Notes: generated by a model not told the origin, from the sequence alone. Positions 45,701 through 59,326 are shown, numbered from the stretch's first letter. The stretch: DNA of 64,000 nt from Adiantum capillus-veneris (GCA_014529385.2 CM043963.1:68723912-68787911); one strand, 5' to 3'. Numbers and translations are program-made.

Positions 45701-47523
45701 TGAGCTATTGAGCACTTGAAGCGATCTTGAAAGGTTGTTTTATTATAAATTTCCATTGATGATACTCTCACTTGATTTGCCAAGAGGAGTTTGTTTTGAC
45801 AGGCAATGAAGACGTCGACTTATTATGGAATTATGATTAAAGAGAAGAGAACTTGGAGATGCTCAACTTGATGACATCGACACGATTGTGCTTTCTATGT
45901 ATCATGGTGGTGCAAAAGTTCGAGTGAAAGTTGCAAACAACTCTTGAAGTGACATTGTTTTTGAAGTGACGCTTGTGAATTATGATCGCGACAAGTGAAG
46001 TGAAGGCCATTATGAAGTGACACCTCATTTTTGTGCGTATGTTGATAGCCTACCCTAGCTCCCATGCATTGTGGGTATGCCTATGTATGAAGGTTCAATG
46101 AGGGAAGTCGGGGCCCACATCCTAGGTGGCACAAGCTCTGAAATGATGTGAATCGGGAAGGTAAAAGAGGTGTCGCCAATGGATACGACCCGGTCATGAG
46201 CAACGAGAGTCGCAGAGAAGTTGAGTCAGGTGTGAACGAGATCTTAGGGGGTTTTATTAAATGAAAACAAAGGGTGTTTTAGGTTTTTTTTTAAACGGTC
46301 CATGAAAGGGTGGCGGGTCACGAGGACGAGGGGTGGCCTAGAGAGGGGGTTGATTGGGAAGAGAGCCACGACGGTTTGCAGAAGGGGCCATGCTCTGAGT
46401 GAGGGCCGTTTGCAGGCTAGGAGGGTGATGATAGGCTTGCGAGCAAGGGAGAGAAAGGAGATCATGAGGCCATGCAGGCCATAGCCGCAAGGGAAGCATA
46501 ATAATGAGGCCGAAGAGGCCATTGTCGATTGGGAGAGAGGTCGTGCTGAGGCAGAAGAGGCCATGAGAGGGTTGACCTGGTAGAGGAGGCCAAGATGAAG
46601 AGGTTTTTAAGCATGCCATGAGAGAGGCCGTGGAGACCAGGCCATGCGAGTGGAGGTGGCAAACAGGCTATCGATAGGTAGCATCTTAGAGAGAGAATCT
46701 TGCCAGCAGTATTTTCAAGAGCGAGGAGAAAGAATGATCGAGTTGCCCTACTTTGAATCTGAGACAGAGCGGATGAGGGTGGATGTGAGGTAGAGCCAGC
46801 GGGAGTTACAGAAGAGTGCACGGAATCGGAGCATGAGGGGTTGCCAAAATGAGATCAAGAGTGAGAGATTCTCTCTAGGGTGGGTAATCAAAGAGAATTA
46901 GATGGAGATTCTCTGTAGCCAGCCCAAGAGGAGAAAGTTCATGCTTTGAAGGGTAACTACCATGCAAGAGCTGTCTAGGGAGGAGCAGGCCATGTTGGAG
47001 GAGCATGAGATGACGAGCTTGACGAGAGCGAGGAGAGTGAGAAAGATATTTCCCTGGTTTTGTTGCAGTGATTCAGAGAGGGAGAGAGAGTGCCTGAGAG
47101 GGCTCTCCCTTTGTTGACGAAGAGAGAGAACAAGAGAGAGATTTTCTCTCGCCATTTAGGTGCCGAGCCAGGAGGAAAAGACGGCGCCTTGGTTTTGCTG
47201 CATGGAATCAAAAAGGTGAAAATGAATAAAAAGAAGAACTTTCTGTTCATAGAATTGATTTAAGGGGGCTCTCCCATAGGGAGGAAGAGGCCGTGAGTGG
47301 GAAAAAAAAAGAGAGAGGCTCCTTGTAGCTGTCGAAAGTGAGCGAGAGAAGCTCTTGCTACAAAGGGGTTGTGATTGAGAGAATAGAGAGAGCAAAGCTC
47401 TCATCGAGAGAATAAAGAGAGCAAAGCTCTCTTTTTTAGGCTGGATCCGAAGAGGGATCGAGAGAGAGATCTATTGTCATGCTCCTTGTTGAAATCAAAA
47501 GGAGAGTTGTGAGAGAGCAATGG

Positions 47524-47525
<2 letters not shown>
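45701..47525. other. No gene seen; purine-rich low complexity
   Basis: GA-rich plus strand (46250-47520). The serine/leucine-rich minus frames here are compositional artefacts. Confidence 0.55.

Positions 47526-47590
<65 letters not shown>
47526..47590. repeat. (GA)n microsatellite
   Basis: About 32 GA units. Confidence 0.97.
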
Positions 47591-47596
<6 letters not shown>

Positions 47597-47845
47597 TTTT
47601 ATCTTGTTGCAAGTTGGGTGTGTGTGAGAGCGAGAGAGCGAGAAGAAGCTGGCCTATTGAAGGGTCTCAATGAGCACATCTACAAAATTAGATAACATAA
47701 AGATACCATCCTGAAGCTGGCGTGAAGAAGCCCTTGGCGAGATGTGACGACGAAGCCGAGCCATGGATAAGTTTCTTTTCTTTTCTCATGACATTGAATG
47801 TAAATTTATGTTGATTGATAAAAACATGTAAAATACAAACACTTG

Positions 47846-47848
<3 letters not shown>

Positions 47849-47901
<53 letters not shown>
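47849..47901. repeat. (CT)n microsatellite
   Basis: About 26 CT units. Confidence 0.97.
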
Positions 47902-47903
<2 letters not shown>

Positions 47904-48289
47904 TTTCATAATAAACACATAAATGTCTTCATGATTCTGTTCTCGAGTCTGAGCGAGTATGTGTAGTCCGAGCATTGTGTGGGTTAGAGAGAGGTAGAGA
48001 ATTTGATATATGTTTTGGAAGATGATTTAGCCGCACTTACATTGTCTAGGCTCCTTGTTTTGGGAGTGAGCGTAGCATATTGCTTGAGCTCTTTTGTTTG
48101 CTAGGTTTTTTCTTGGTCTTGGTCTGCTCCATGGCCTGGCCATAGAAAAATATCTATCACCAGTCTTTGCGGATTGCCGATCAAATTCAGGGGCATGGAG
48201 GTACGCCTAATTCAAGTGGATAGACGATCGCAACAGACATGGGTTGAGTTTTTTTTTCTACTTTTGCGATCGGGGGTGTGAAGTGATTG

Positions 48290-48494
48290 AAATGCGGCAA
48301 ACTTTTCAATATTTGAAGCTAGCAGTGGGTAGCTTGACGAGAGGGGTATTTGGAAAACTCGAGCATGTGGAGCACCGACAACGCGCGAATCAAGTGCTAA
48401 GAGTCCCTTGGTTGCAAATTCAAAGGGAAGAAGCTTGGCTCAAATTGGAAAAAGAAAGGAAAAGAAATGTTGGCTTAACTTTAGGTAGTGAAGT
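48290..48494 (+). other. Coding-like segment split by a LINE
   Basis: The frame MRQTFQYLKLAVGSLTRGVF, WLQIQREEAWLKLEKER and NVGLTLGSEV would continue at 49462 as DLQMQKRKTKR once the LINE and one target copy are removed. Its basic/helical composition resembles the endonuclease-RT spacer of plant L1 elements, but this is not secure. Confidence 0.35.
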
Positions 48495-49443
48495 CTTGGA
48501 GGTCTTGCTTGTCCACAAAGTGATGAAAGAGCTTGACAATATAGTGATGCCGATCAGTGACTTGGAGTTTGACTGGAATGCCTCGAAATGGCCCGGAAGC
48601 AGTCTCTTATGGAAACCCCATCCTAAAGACATTTATTATACAATGATGCATAAGAAGAATCGGTCTAGCCCCCTTAACAAGATATCGAAAAAACAATGGC
48701 CGGAGGAAAGGTGGGAGCGAGTAATAGAGAACATCTGGAAGCCTAAGGTTCCGCAGCACATGAAGGTATTTTTATGGAAGGTAATCTGAGGTGCTCTACT
48801 GACGGGGGTGAAGATTTAGGAGAGAGGGATTGGGTTAGATTGATGCTTGGGGTGCAAGCTCGCTAGTGAAGATCTAGCCCACCTCTTTACGGTTTGCCCA
48901 ACTATCAAAGGCCTAGCAGGGAAAATATGCAAGTGATAGAAAATTGGTTTCTTCAAGATTGATCTATTCCTTGGAGGGAAGAATTCGGGTAGTCATGCCC
49001 TCCTCATCAGCACTCAAATCGTTCGATACTTCTTCTTCAATAATGTATGGCAGACAAGGAACTGCCGTGTGTTTGAAGGAGGTTTCGAGGTGGGAAGCTT
49101 CACAAAAATTATACAAGAAAGCAAAGTGCTAATATGGACACTCGGACGCAAGCAACACTCGAAGGATTGGTCTTGGACTACTTGTGCCTTGTTGTCAGCA
49201 GTTGGCATGCCTAGGATGGGGGAAAATACTAGCCATCGATAATTAAAAGATATCAGAAGAACATGACAATGGACTTTGTGTATCAAGGATAATGGAGCGG
49301 GTTGGTAGGGGTGGCTACCTTGCTAGCCGTTGTGATTTTGGTCCCTGGATGATGTCATGGCTTAACACGAGCATGACAAGACCTTGTAATTTTTTAGGTT
49401 GATCAATATAATTCACTCACAATTGTGAGTTCTGCTAAAGAAA
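48495..49443 (+). mobile_element. 5'-truncated L1-type LINE (about 950 bp)
   Basis: Bounded by a direct repeat AACTTTAGGTAGTGAAGT (48477-48494 and 49444-49461), the target-site duplication. The 3' end is a short A-rich tail (AAAGAAAA). Coding starts inside the C-terminal part of the RT protein: WPEERWERVIENIWKPKVPQHMKVFLWKVI is the zf-RVT entry, followed after stops by CKLASEDLAHLFTVCP. No RT catalytic part is present because of 5' truncation. Confidence 0.92.
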
Positions 49444-49461
49444 AACTTTAGGTAGTGAAGT

Positions 49462-50220
49462 GGATCTTCAAATGCAAAAAAGGAAAACAAAAAGATAGAG
49501 TGGGAGGCCAAGGCACAGTGGCACTGAGCGCTATGGCTAAAAAAAGAAAGTTTATTTTCCTTTCCTTATTGAAGCTAGGAGGTGAGTGAAAAAAAGAAGG
49601 GCAGCGGGTTTCGAAGGAGGGGGCTTCTTCTTTTGTTTTGGCTTGGGGAAGGAGGAAGAGAAAGAGAAGCGGTCCATGCGCTTGAGGAATCGAAGCCGCA
49701 CAAGACTGTGGATCATCGTGATGCGGCTCAAAAGAACGAAGGCCTTGCAGGAGAGGCAGCTAGCGAATGCTACCAAGAGGAAGATCTGCTACACGAGCAA
49801 AGCCAATAAGGGATTTTTTGTCAAGGTGTGTGCCGACGGAGTCGAGTTTGGAGGGAGGTGTGTGCCCCTCTGTGTGAAACAATGATGGCCATGGTGTGGC
49901 CTAGAGCAAACTGTACGGATCTCGTACGTGGTGTTTTTCATTGAAGGAAAGCTATCATTGCCGGTTTTGGTGTCATCTCTCCCCCCTTTCCCCCTTTCTT
50001 CTTTGCTTGTCTCCAGGGTGTGTGATGCTAGTGTTTGTGAGCGTGTGCGCCGGTCCCCTTGTGCATGTGAGAGAGAAAGAGAGAGAGGTGTTCAATTGTG
50101 GAAGAGCTGGAAGCGTCTTCTTTGAAGGTGTTTTCGAGAGGACAGGGGTGTTGTGAATAATCTGAGCTATATAGGGGCCATTGCATGTGTGTCGGGTGTG
50201 TTCTCTGTTCCCCTCTCCAA
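49462..50220. other. Possible relic LTR end (R2 family)
   Basis: GGGGTGTTGTGAATAATCTG and GAGCTATATAGGGGCCATT (50145-50185) resemble 55998-56045 next to the Tat-like element. The rest has no supported gene. Confidence 0.4.
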
Positions 50221-50229
50221 CGAGTTGAA

Positions 50230-50400
50230 ACTGCTCAAATACAGACTTTGCTAAGGCATCTGTAAACTGGTAATGATGCTCCGAAGTAGAGGGGTTTAGG
50301 CAAAAATGAATCTCAGGCTCTAACATGTGATGAAAGTGACGTACTATGACTTTGAAGGAAAATTTTTGTTGATGTTTTGCCAACTTAGTATCCATCATAT
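50230..50400 (-). pseudogene. Possible Copia RNase H tail
   Basis: The minus frame KVIVRHFHHMLEPEIHFCL...HHYQFTDALAKSVFEQF has the layout of the Copia end (H.V.E.....I....V.T..Q.AD..TK), but the motifs are only loosely kept. Confidence 0.3.
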
Positions 50401-50755
50401 CTGTAAGATATAATTTTAAAACAGAAACGTTGCTAGAGGAGAGGGTAAACTATCAAAATCGTATCATGACTGTAATCCATAAACGATTGACATAATTTAT
50501 AGCAAACAACAATATATTATGATTGCGATCCATACATTGTACAATAGAGAGGAGAACATGCAAAGAGAGAGATGGAGAGAGGTGAACAGGCCAGGAGTGT
50601 GAGGGGCGCTCATCATAAAAACTGGACCCTGTTATGTGCGTTACATAATACACGCAAACGATCGGAGCGTACATGTGAACAACCCAGCTTGTGTGAGGTA
50701 CGCTGAACACAAGTGCTGGACCTTGTTGTAACATTGATTAATAGTTTAAACAATC

Positions 50756-51300
50756 TAATCCCTGATGAAGTGTGTTAAATGCACAATACAACCAGCAGCG
50801 AACAGTTTAACAATCTCATATTGTGGTCAAACATTGTACATATCTACATCCAAGACAATACCAAGTCATCTACTGATGAGTGGCGTATCTACGGATTAGA
50901 AAGTACAAGGGCAGAGCATGTCATGCTAAGATGAAGAGGGCATAGGTATGCATCTCTCCACTCTTAGGTAGACAAACAAAACCTCATATTTCCATGTAGT
51001 AAGAACAATGATGTGACTTAATCTAATCCATGATGAAGTGTGTGGAACTCACAATACAAACATCAGCGGTTAACAATCTTAGATGCATGCAAAATATCGT
51101 ATGTATCTACATCCAAGACAACACTAAGTCATCTAGTGATGAACAATGACGTGTGTTTGGAGTTTGAAGCACAAGAATAAATACTGTATCACACAAAGAT
51201 GAAGAGAGCATAAACTATGCATCTCTCCACTCTCTGTTTGACGAGCAGAACTCTTACATTTCTACATGGTACAAATGATGATTTGAGATGATGTAAAATT
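50756..51300. repeat. Tandem duplication, ~269-bp unit
   Basis: The segments starting CTAATCCCTGATGAAGTGTG (50756) and CTAATCCATGATGAAGTGTG (51025) align throughout, including TCTACATCCAAGACAA and TGCATCTCTCCACTCT. They are diverged, so old. Confidence 0.88.
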
Positions 51301-51900
51301 GAGAAACCTACAGGTCACTCTAAAGTGAGAGATTAGCATCATGCCTACTACACTCCACAAGTCAACCACTAAATTTTAAGTCAGCTCTATGGTGAGAGAT
51401 ATACTACTGCACCACATGAGTGAGAATCTAAGTGTGTCCTAAAACTCTTCCCTGTATTGAGCCAAGTGGCTACGCAACACGAGAAAAGCGACTAGCTTCT
51501 ACTCACTTCTAGAGTGAGACGGATGGCTACGCACCACGAAGTGACCTATAACCTACAAGTCAACTCTGTGTGGTGAGAGAAAAACTAGTACACCACACGA
51601 GTCTGGCACAAAAAAAAAAAAAGTTGGAACACATTTGAACAACTTTAAAAGTATACCTCAATAAGCTCTAGCTGTCTATTGCTCTCTCAACTGCAGTCGC
51701 TCGTTTCGATCGAAACCGACGACTGTCTTTATATGAGCAGTTTTTTTTATCAAAATAATTTTTGATTGAAATATCTTTCGATCAAAAGGAAAAAATACGG
51801 GTATTCGGTGATTATTCGAGATTTCGATGTATAATGACGTTTTATACGGGGTTTTTTTGTACGGCGTATAAACGCAACACAGCTATATATAATCCATCAA
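51301..51900. other. No gene seen
   Basis: Short repeated CACTCTA-type and GTGAGAG motifs at 51320-51600, and TTTCGATCGAAAC/TTTCGATCAAAA motifs near 51695-51785. No coding support. Confidence 0.5.
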
Positions 51901-51911
51901 ATCACACTCCA

Positions 51912-53330
51912 TCATAAAGTCTCACCTGGATCAAATGGGAAGCTTATAACCTCCCATTGCAGATACCATCTCCCACCTGGATCCCATACAAAACAACTTT
52001 GCATTCCATGCATGAAAAGAGTAGTCAATCCTTCACTTGCATACCAAGCAAAACTAATAGATATGCCAAACATCAATTTTGAGACCAAAATCCCTTGGAA
52101 AACCTTGCCATAATCATGCATGCATACCACAAAGCCAGCTTTCTCTCTATAATCAAGTGCACAAGAACCTGTATGTGGGCCAATATAGGGAATATTGCAC
52201 TCCAAAGCCTCAAAAACACCTGTAACATCATCATGAGCAATAGTAGCATCCTTCAAGAGGCATTGGAAAGCATACAATCCTGCAAAGAGGCATACAAATC
52301 CCTTAAAACACATTGGAGGCATCTGGATAAGCATCATAATTCTTTATAGTACCTATGACCATATCAAGAGGCACTCCCTCATCAAGCAATTGATCAAAAA
52401 CCTCACAACTAGTGTCTTCAAGCGTACGAGTATCAAAGGGAGAAGAAAGAGGTACATCCTCACTTGCTTCTGATAAGAGACTCTCAAAAAAACTAATATT
52501 ATCACTTCCACCGTCAAAAAAACTCTCTACTTGTAACATTTCTTCACACAGACTCTCATCATTAACCAAAACATAGTCTCCTCAAGTGAGATATCCTCCA
52601 TCTTCTTTGCTACTGGTTGGACACACTCCTCAAGAGAGAGACAAGGCCTTGCCCTCCCTCTTGATGTAGTTCAAGGTCCAATGCATCTTCATACACAAAA
52701 TTATGCATATTCTCCAAAACAAACTTACCTTTTGCCTCTTGACTCGTAACGTCCATGTCATATCCTCCTTGTGATAGTTCAAAAGTGCTCTCTGTCTCAC
52801 TGTCAAGCACTCCATCAACTTCAAGGGCTCTCACACTCTAATGAATTGCCTCTCTATCTTTGAGTTTGGAAAGCACAAAAGACTTCAACATATCATCAAA
52901 ACTCTCACAATCACTACATGAGTATACTTCCTCATCGCTCTCATAACCCTCAGTTCCATCAAGTATAACAACTTCATTGTGCATTTTAAAATCAAAGCCA
53001 TTATGTGGCATGCATACCTGAGATGTTGCAATCTCCAAGCTCTCCCATAACTATGTCAGAAGCTCTCTCCATGACATCACGAGATGGCGTCCACTCTCAA
53101 CGCTCCAAAAAACCTCTGGAGGGTGATAGAAAGCTAAGAAAAGAGCCTTCTTCATGCTTTACCAACTCCATTGCTACTCCTCAGATAGTATGGAATAGAG
53201 GTATGATGCATCACCAAGTAGACCTTGCCATGCATAATCAGCTTGCATGTGCATAGATCTCCAAATGCATGAATTTTGACTCCGCGAGCCAAAACCATGA
53301 TATCACGTCTTCATTTGGAGCACCTTTGAA
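51912..53330 (-). pseudogene. Decayed Gypsy-like gag region with acidic ORFs
   Basis: The upstream end on the minus strand reads FKGAPNEDVISWFWLAESKF (near 53325), the pattern of a Gypsy gag core. It is followed by acidic segments (EVVILDGTEGYESDEEVYS, then FELSQGGYDMDV after a single TAG at 52838) in one frame from 53038 to 52610, and by two further frames (52303-52569 and 51912-52337). The last contains LVSKLMFGISISFAWYASEG and a DPGG...FDPGE repeat. The precise element and domain identities are not established. Confidence 0.45.
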
Positions 53331-53458
53331 GTACCTGCTAGTTTCCATAGAGATACAAGGTCACATGCAATATATAATCACCTATGAGTGAAGGCTCCCT
53401 TGAGTGCAAGTCTTTGCCAACATTGTATATCCCTAGTGGGGGTGCCAAAAAAACTTAC

Positions 53459-54122
<664 letters not shown>

Positions 54123-54139
54123 ATTGGTGCATGAAAAGT

Positions 54140-55818
54140 TAGTTGGAGCTAAAAGTGGTGCGAGAGTGATGCCAAGTAGTAAAGGTTCCTACACATGTGG
54201 GCCCAGTGTTAAAGCTAGTATGTGAGGCCTGGGCAAGCAAAGGCTAGTGGAAATGTATGCATGAAGAGATATTTTGGGCGAAGAAGGCTCAAGAAAGGCC
54301 AATTGAGAAAGCAGGTCTAAGTGTCCAAAGGTCCACTCTAATGCTCGAGAATGTAGTGTTCAATGTGCTCAAGAAGCTCATCCAAACGGCTCATCAAACG
54401 GAGCCCCGACATAAAAGATAACAAAGTTCAAAATTAGAAGGCTTTGCAGATCCTTGAGAGGCAGGGCAAATAAGGACAAATGGCCAAAGATAATGTTAAA
54501 AGATAGGACTAAAGAGATCTAGTTATGGAGTGTGTCGGTCTTCTTGGATTATCAATCGGAGCTTCACGGAGAAAAATGTGGCGAGTTGAATATTTGCCAG
54601 GGGCCATTCATGGGCCAACTTGCCTGCCTTGGAAAGCATGCCTACTGAGAGAATTTGGGCCTCACCCAAGTTCCAAAATGTTATATACATGGTATGGGGT
54701 TAGCTGGAATTCACAACTCATCAAATGAGATCATGAGGGCCAAGATATGGCTTGTTGAAACTTGGTCCAATTGGCGACAATGCAATGCCAAATTTCTTTT
54801 TCAATTTTTGAATGGCATGGTTGGAAAACCCAAAAAAGTCAAAGTGTAGCCAAGATGGAGGGGCTTGAGGAGGTCGGAAACATAATTTGTCAAGGGTGCT
54901 TTTTGGCTCAGTGATTGGAGTTGCAGGTAGGGTATGGCAGATAGTGGAAGTTGGTGGGAAAAGATAAATTTTTAATGCTTTGATGGGGTTGTTTTTGAAG
55001 CCCAAGAAGCCTTGGGGGTTCAATCACTTGGCAGTTCCACATGTCACAACGAGTGAACCCACGTGGGGTATTGAAGCCTAGCATGGTGGGGTATGTGACG
55101 TGAAGCAAGCGCTCCTAATAGTCTACACAAGGAGCTCTTGGGAGTTTCCCTTGGCCTTGTCTATGGCGACCGTAGTGGGAGGCCCTCTGGGCGTTGCACA
55201 TGGCATTTGGTGGCGCTTTGTGGTGGTGCTAGCGGCTCTCCAGTGGTGTTGCTAGTGCAATGAAGGTGATGACATGGTGGTTTGTCCAATTGGCAGGGTT
55301 CCTGCGGGCTCATGTTCGGCCCAAAGCTTTTAGTGAGGAGAATGGGTGCCTAAAATGGTTATCACGACACTTTGACAACCCAAATGGGCTCAAGTAAGTG
55401 AGTACTCATGTGATGATGAAAAAGGAGGTGCTGAGGTGTCAAAAATTGACAAAGGGTGCTTAAATGGTACCCCCCAAGTGGATTAAAAATCAACCCAATT
55501 TCAAAAAAATGAGCTCCTACAACTATATGGATAAACACCTTTTTTTAATTTTTCAAGTGTAACCTCCCTATAAGAGGGATTTCTAAAGCATTGTAAGGGC
55601 TTTTTGGCCAAGTGAGGGGAGAGAGAGAGCAGGTGAGAGAGATTTTACTTTGTGTAAGTTATGGAACCTTTGTAAGTGCTTTGCAAGAAGAAGCTCGCCT
55701 TCCCCCCCTCTTTTGCTACTAATTCCCTGCTCCCTCTCCCTTCTATTACTCGTGTGTAGTGCTTGTGTTGCCGATTGCGGTGTGGTTGAGTGCAACCCTA
55801 AATCGATGTCCGTATAAG

Positions 55819-55855
<37 letters not shown>

Positions 55856-56075
55856 TTTGTGTGATCAGTGATGTGGAATAGAGACATGGGTGTGTGACAG
55901 GTGTTGCAGCTTCCCTTAAAGCATATGTGTGTGTATTGGTGCGAAAAAAAGAGATGTATACAGGTGAAACTTTGTGGATTTTGAAGGTGAATCTAGTGGA
56001 TTGGGGTGTTGTGTTTACCCTGAGCTGTAGAGAGGCATTTCATTGTGTTCTGGGTGTGTAACCCCTTCCCCCTTT
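54140..56075 (+). repeat. Probable 5' LTR/leader of the Tat-like Gypsy (R2, copy 2)
   Basis: This lies directly upstream of the gag at about 56150 and shares blocks with 45230-45640 and 50130-50220. A (GA)n run is at 55825-55853. Exact LTR ends and a primer binding site could not be fixed. Confidence 0.45.
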
Positions 56076-56154
56076 TCATCTTCTGGTGCACCTACTGAGG
56101 AGCATGCTGATTGCTCTCATTGGTCAAGAGAAAACAGGTTTTTGTATTGGTAAA

Positions 56155-56990
56155 GATGGCATCTTGGAGCTATAGTGTGATTTTTAAAGGTGATGAGAGT
56201 CTTGATGAATGGATTGCAAATTTTGAGTTGTATATGTTGTCACTGTGGGTGCCAAATGAGGACAGCAAGATATAGACTTTTTGATCAGTGATGCGTGACA
56301 AAGCCAAGGTGTGGTACGAAGCGTTGGAAGGTGAGTCGAGGCTTGCTTGATCGGCTCTACGGGTGCAATTCTTACATGATTTCCGTAAAGAAGCGTCCCC
56401 AATCAACATGGATGCCAAACTAAAGGCGCTAAAGCACGATGTAGGTAAGGAGTTTGGTCTATTTTTGGACAGCTTGGAAGCTTGTTAGGTAGAGTTGGCG
56501 ATAGCCATGCAATTGGCTAATGGCGATTACTTTAAGCTGGATAAATTCATGGCGTGCCTATTTCCTAAAGTGAGGGAAAATGTATATTTTGAAAGCCCAG
56601 AGAACTATAATGGTGCAGTAGCAATAGTGAAGGCAAAGAGAGGAAAATAAAAAACAAAATTGAGCAAGGATTGTCAGGCTATGAAGCGGTGGTTCCTACT
56701 CAACCACACAAGGTCCTAGGGATGTTGCTCATGAGGAGAACCATGGGAACCGAGGTGTGGAGGTTGTGCCATAGAATTGGGTGCAAATCGTGTAGGATTT
56801 TTCCTAAAAAATGCAAGAACTGCAGCTAAGTGTGATGGATAGAGGGAAGGCAAGAGGAGCAAGGGGCAGGGCAAGGCCTCTGTCTGGCAGGTGCTATAAT
56901 TGCAGGGTGAAGAAGGGCATTATGTGCCAGACTGTCCTCGTCCGCGCCGAGGAAAAAAGGTGGCATTTATCTATTTTTTGGTAGAGGGAG
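56155..56990 (+). pseudogene. Tat-like gag
   Basis: MASWSYSVIFKGDESLDEWI opens the frame; the core includes VMRDKAKVWYEALEGESR and VQFLHDFRKEASP. The knuckle near 56892 reads CYNCRVKKG and HYVPDCPRPR after a one-base shift, i.e. a CCHC motif broken by a frameshift. Confidence 0.78.
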
Positions 56991-57509
56991 AGGTCAAGAA
57001 CAACTAAATGGCCCGAGAGAGAAGGTGGCAGACAATCCAATGCACCCTGCTCCTCAGGATGGCAGTGAAGTCCCTAAGGTGAACATCATTGGTGTGGATA
57101 AGCAAGATGTCAAAGTTTTGGCCAACAAAAGGGTAAGAATGGAAAAGGAAACATATTCCAAGTGGGAACTAGAGCCCTAAAGGCAAATAGAAAGTGTACA
57201 AGGGCAAGGAGCAACCAAAAACTAGCAAGAAGAGAAGGTGTTGCAAGTTCAAGCATGTAGACTTTCAGCTAGGAAGCCACTACCCTGAATATGATTTGGT
57301 AAGTGATGTACAGAACCAAAAGGCTAACATAGCTTTTGGTCCGCTCTTGGCTTTGAATCCTAGACTGAGAAGGCAATGGCCTACAAGTGTGAGCACGAGG
57401 CTACCAAAAGCCAAGGGCAATGTGTAGGTGGTGCAAAATATGGCACTCAGGGTAGGTAGCCTAGCGGATGTTCTTCCTTTGGTGGATGTTGTCATCAAAA
57501 AAAGGATGT

Positions 57510-57780
57510 AGGCTCAGGCCTATATAGATGGTGGAGCACATGTTTGTGTCATGACGGAAAGTGCAATGAGACAAGGTGTTAAAGTGGTATCAAAGTCAAA
57601 TGTACTCAAGAGGATGGCTAACCATGATAGAGCTATGTGTCTGGGAGTGGTCCAAGATATAAGAGTAAAAGTTATCGGGATTGAGTGCCTAATTGACTTT
57701 TGAAAGCAGGTGATAATGCGTACCCTATCATCTTGGGTAGGCCGTGGCTATTGGCAATAGGTTCCAAATAGGATTGGGAG
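57510..57780 (+). pseudogene. Tat-like aspartic protease
   Basis: AYIDGGAHVCVMTESAMRQG holds the active-site Asp in DGGA; after it comes NDRAMCLGVVQDIRVKVIGIECL and, frameshifted, YPIILGRPWLLAIGS, matching the retropepsin end ILGRPWL. Confidence 0.82.
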
Positions 57781-58179
57781 AGCAGGGTGTTTACCTTGCC
57801 TAATAAAGAGAGAGAAAGACAGGTGGTGCTAGACCTAAAGACCAAAGAAATCCGTGTCCATCCTATAGCGACAAGAGACAAGGATGACACCACCAGCTAT
57901 GAGTACAAGACCAAATTGACCTATGATGAAGGCTATACAAATAGAGAGGAAGAGGAAAGCGAGGATGATATGCTCAAGATTGATGTTGATTTGTTCAAGG
58001 TCATTGTAAAGATTCTTGGGCAAAAGAGGAGGTGCAACCGTAGGTGCATGGCATAGGTATGAAAGAAGTGGTGAATATGCTAAGTGAAGATTTGTCCAAG
58101 CAGGAGAAAGAAGGCTATGTCCAATTTTCTGCCTCCTTTAAAAATTTGTTTGTGATGAGTACAAGGATTTGCGGGGATC

Positions 58180-58740
58180 CAAGAGTGTTGGGCACAAAAT
58201 AATCCTCAAGGAAGGATACAAGCCTAAGACGCAGAAGGTAAGGATATTGGGTGAAATTCAAAAGGAAGCCCTTTGGCAGGATACCAATCAAATGTTGGTG
58301 GATTTAGGTATTATATACCCTGTGAAGGAGTCTGAATGAGTTTCCCCAGTGGTTATCACTCCTTAAAAAAGGGGAAATGGTGGGTATGCATCGACTAAAA
58401 GCCTTTGAATGCAACAATAAAGAGAAACCACTACCCGTTGCCATTTCAGGATGACATCCTAAACTAGATAGCTGGCCATGAGACCAGTTGAAGAGGACAT
58501 TTATCTCTCCATGGGGATGTTTTGCCTATCGTAGGATGCCATTTGGGTTGGTGAATGCCTATGCCACCTTTCAAGATTGGATGAACATGGTACTTGGTCC
58601 CTACTTGGGCAAGTTCATTAGGGTTTTCATGATGAAATTGGGTGTTATAGATCAAGGGTGGATCATTTGTCGAAGCTACGTATTTGTTTTCAAAGGCTTG
58701 ATGAAGAAGGAGGTGATTTGAACCCCAAGAAGTGTAAGTT
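58180..58740 (+). pseudogene. Tat-like reverse transcriptase
   Basis: HKIILKEGYKPKTQKVR and LVDLGIIYPVKESE give the RT entry, and FISPWGCFAYRRMPFGLVNAYATFQDWM (58480-58600) the central fingers/palm motif. The catalytic YxDD has not survived: the region after GKFIRVF reads MMKLGV. Many stops. Confidence 0.85.
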
Positions 58741-58949
58741 AGCACAACCTCAAGCACCCTTATTGTCCATGTGGTTTGCAGAATGGAATTGAGGAAGACC
58801 CAAAAAAAAGGTCAAGTATCTAGTCTTTATGGAGCCCCCTTCCAGTGATTAGGGTTCAACATCATTCATGCACATGCTGAAGTATCTATCGAGGTTTTTT
58901 TGGATGCTGTCATAGTATGTATACCCCCTTCAAAAGAGGCGCAACAGGT

Positions 58950-59320
58950 GCATGGTTTTGAATGGGATTAAGAAGCTCAAGAAGCTTTTGATAGGGTGAA
59001 TGAAATCTTGTGTCAACTGCCTACGATGCGTCCACCTTATCGAGAAGATGATTTTTATGTTGCCATGATGATAGGCACGGTGGCTATTGGAGCGGTATTG
59101 CTGCAAAAGGTGGGAAGGAGCTATAAGCCTATCTATTTTAAAAGCAGGGTAATAAGTCCTGGAGAGGCAACCTACACAAAAGAGGAGCAGTGGGTTATGG
59201 CCTTGGTTTTTACCTGCAAGAAGTTCAAGGTGTATCTCATCGTGTGAAAGTTTTATGTGCTAACGACCAACAATTTGTTGCCAGAAGTAGTGCTGCATTT
59301 GAAGCCAGATAAGCGGATCA
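58950..59320 (+). pseudogene. Tat-like RNase H (first)
   Basis: FYVAMMIGTVAIGAVLLQKVG, PIYFKSRVISPGEATYTKEE (catalytic Glu) and MALVFTCKKFKVYL follow the Gypsy RNase H pattern. Confidence 0.85.
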
Positions 59321-59326
59321 TGACGG

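Noticed and set aside
46244..46821. Serine/leucine/proline-rich minus frames
   Set aside because: Low-complexity, GA-rich DNA; overlapping frames of similar length on the same stretch show no domain.
48244..48789. A single 181-residue gene
   Set aside because: The 18-bp repeat at 48477 and 49444 shows that a LINE begins inside the frame; the ORF is a chimera.
49582..49885. Two overlapping basic/glycine-rich plus frames
   Set aside because: Both lie in purine-rich DNA and show no domain, conserved neighbour or second copy.
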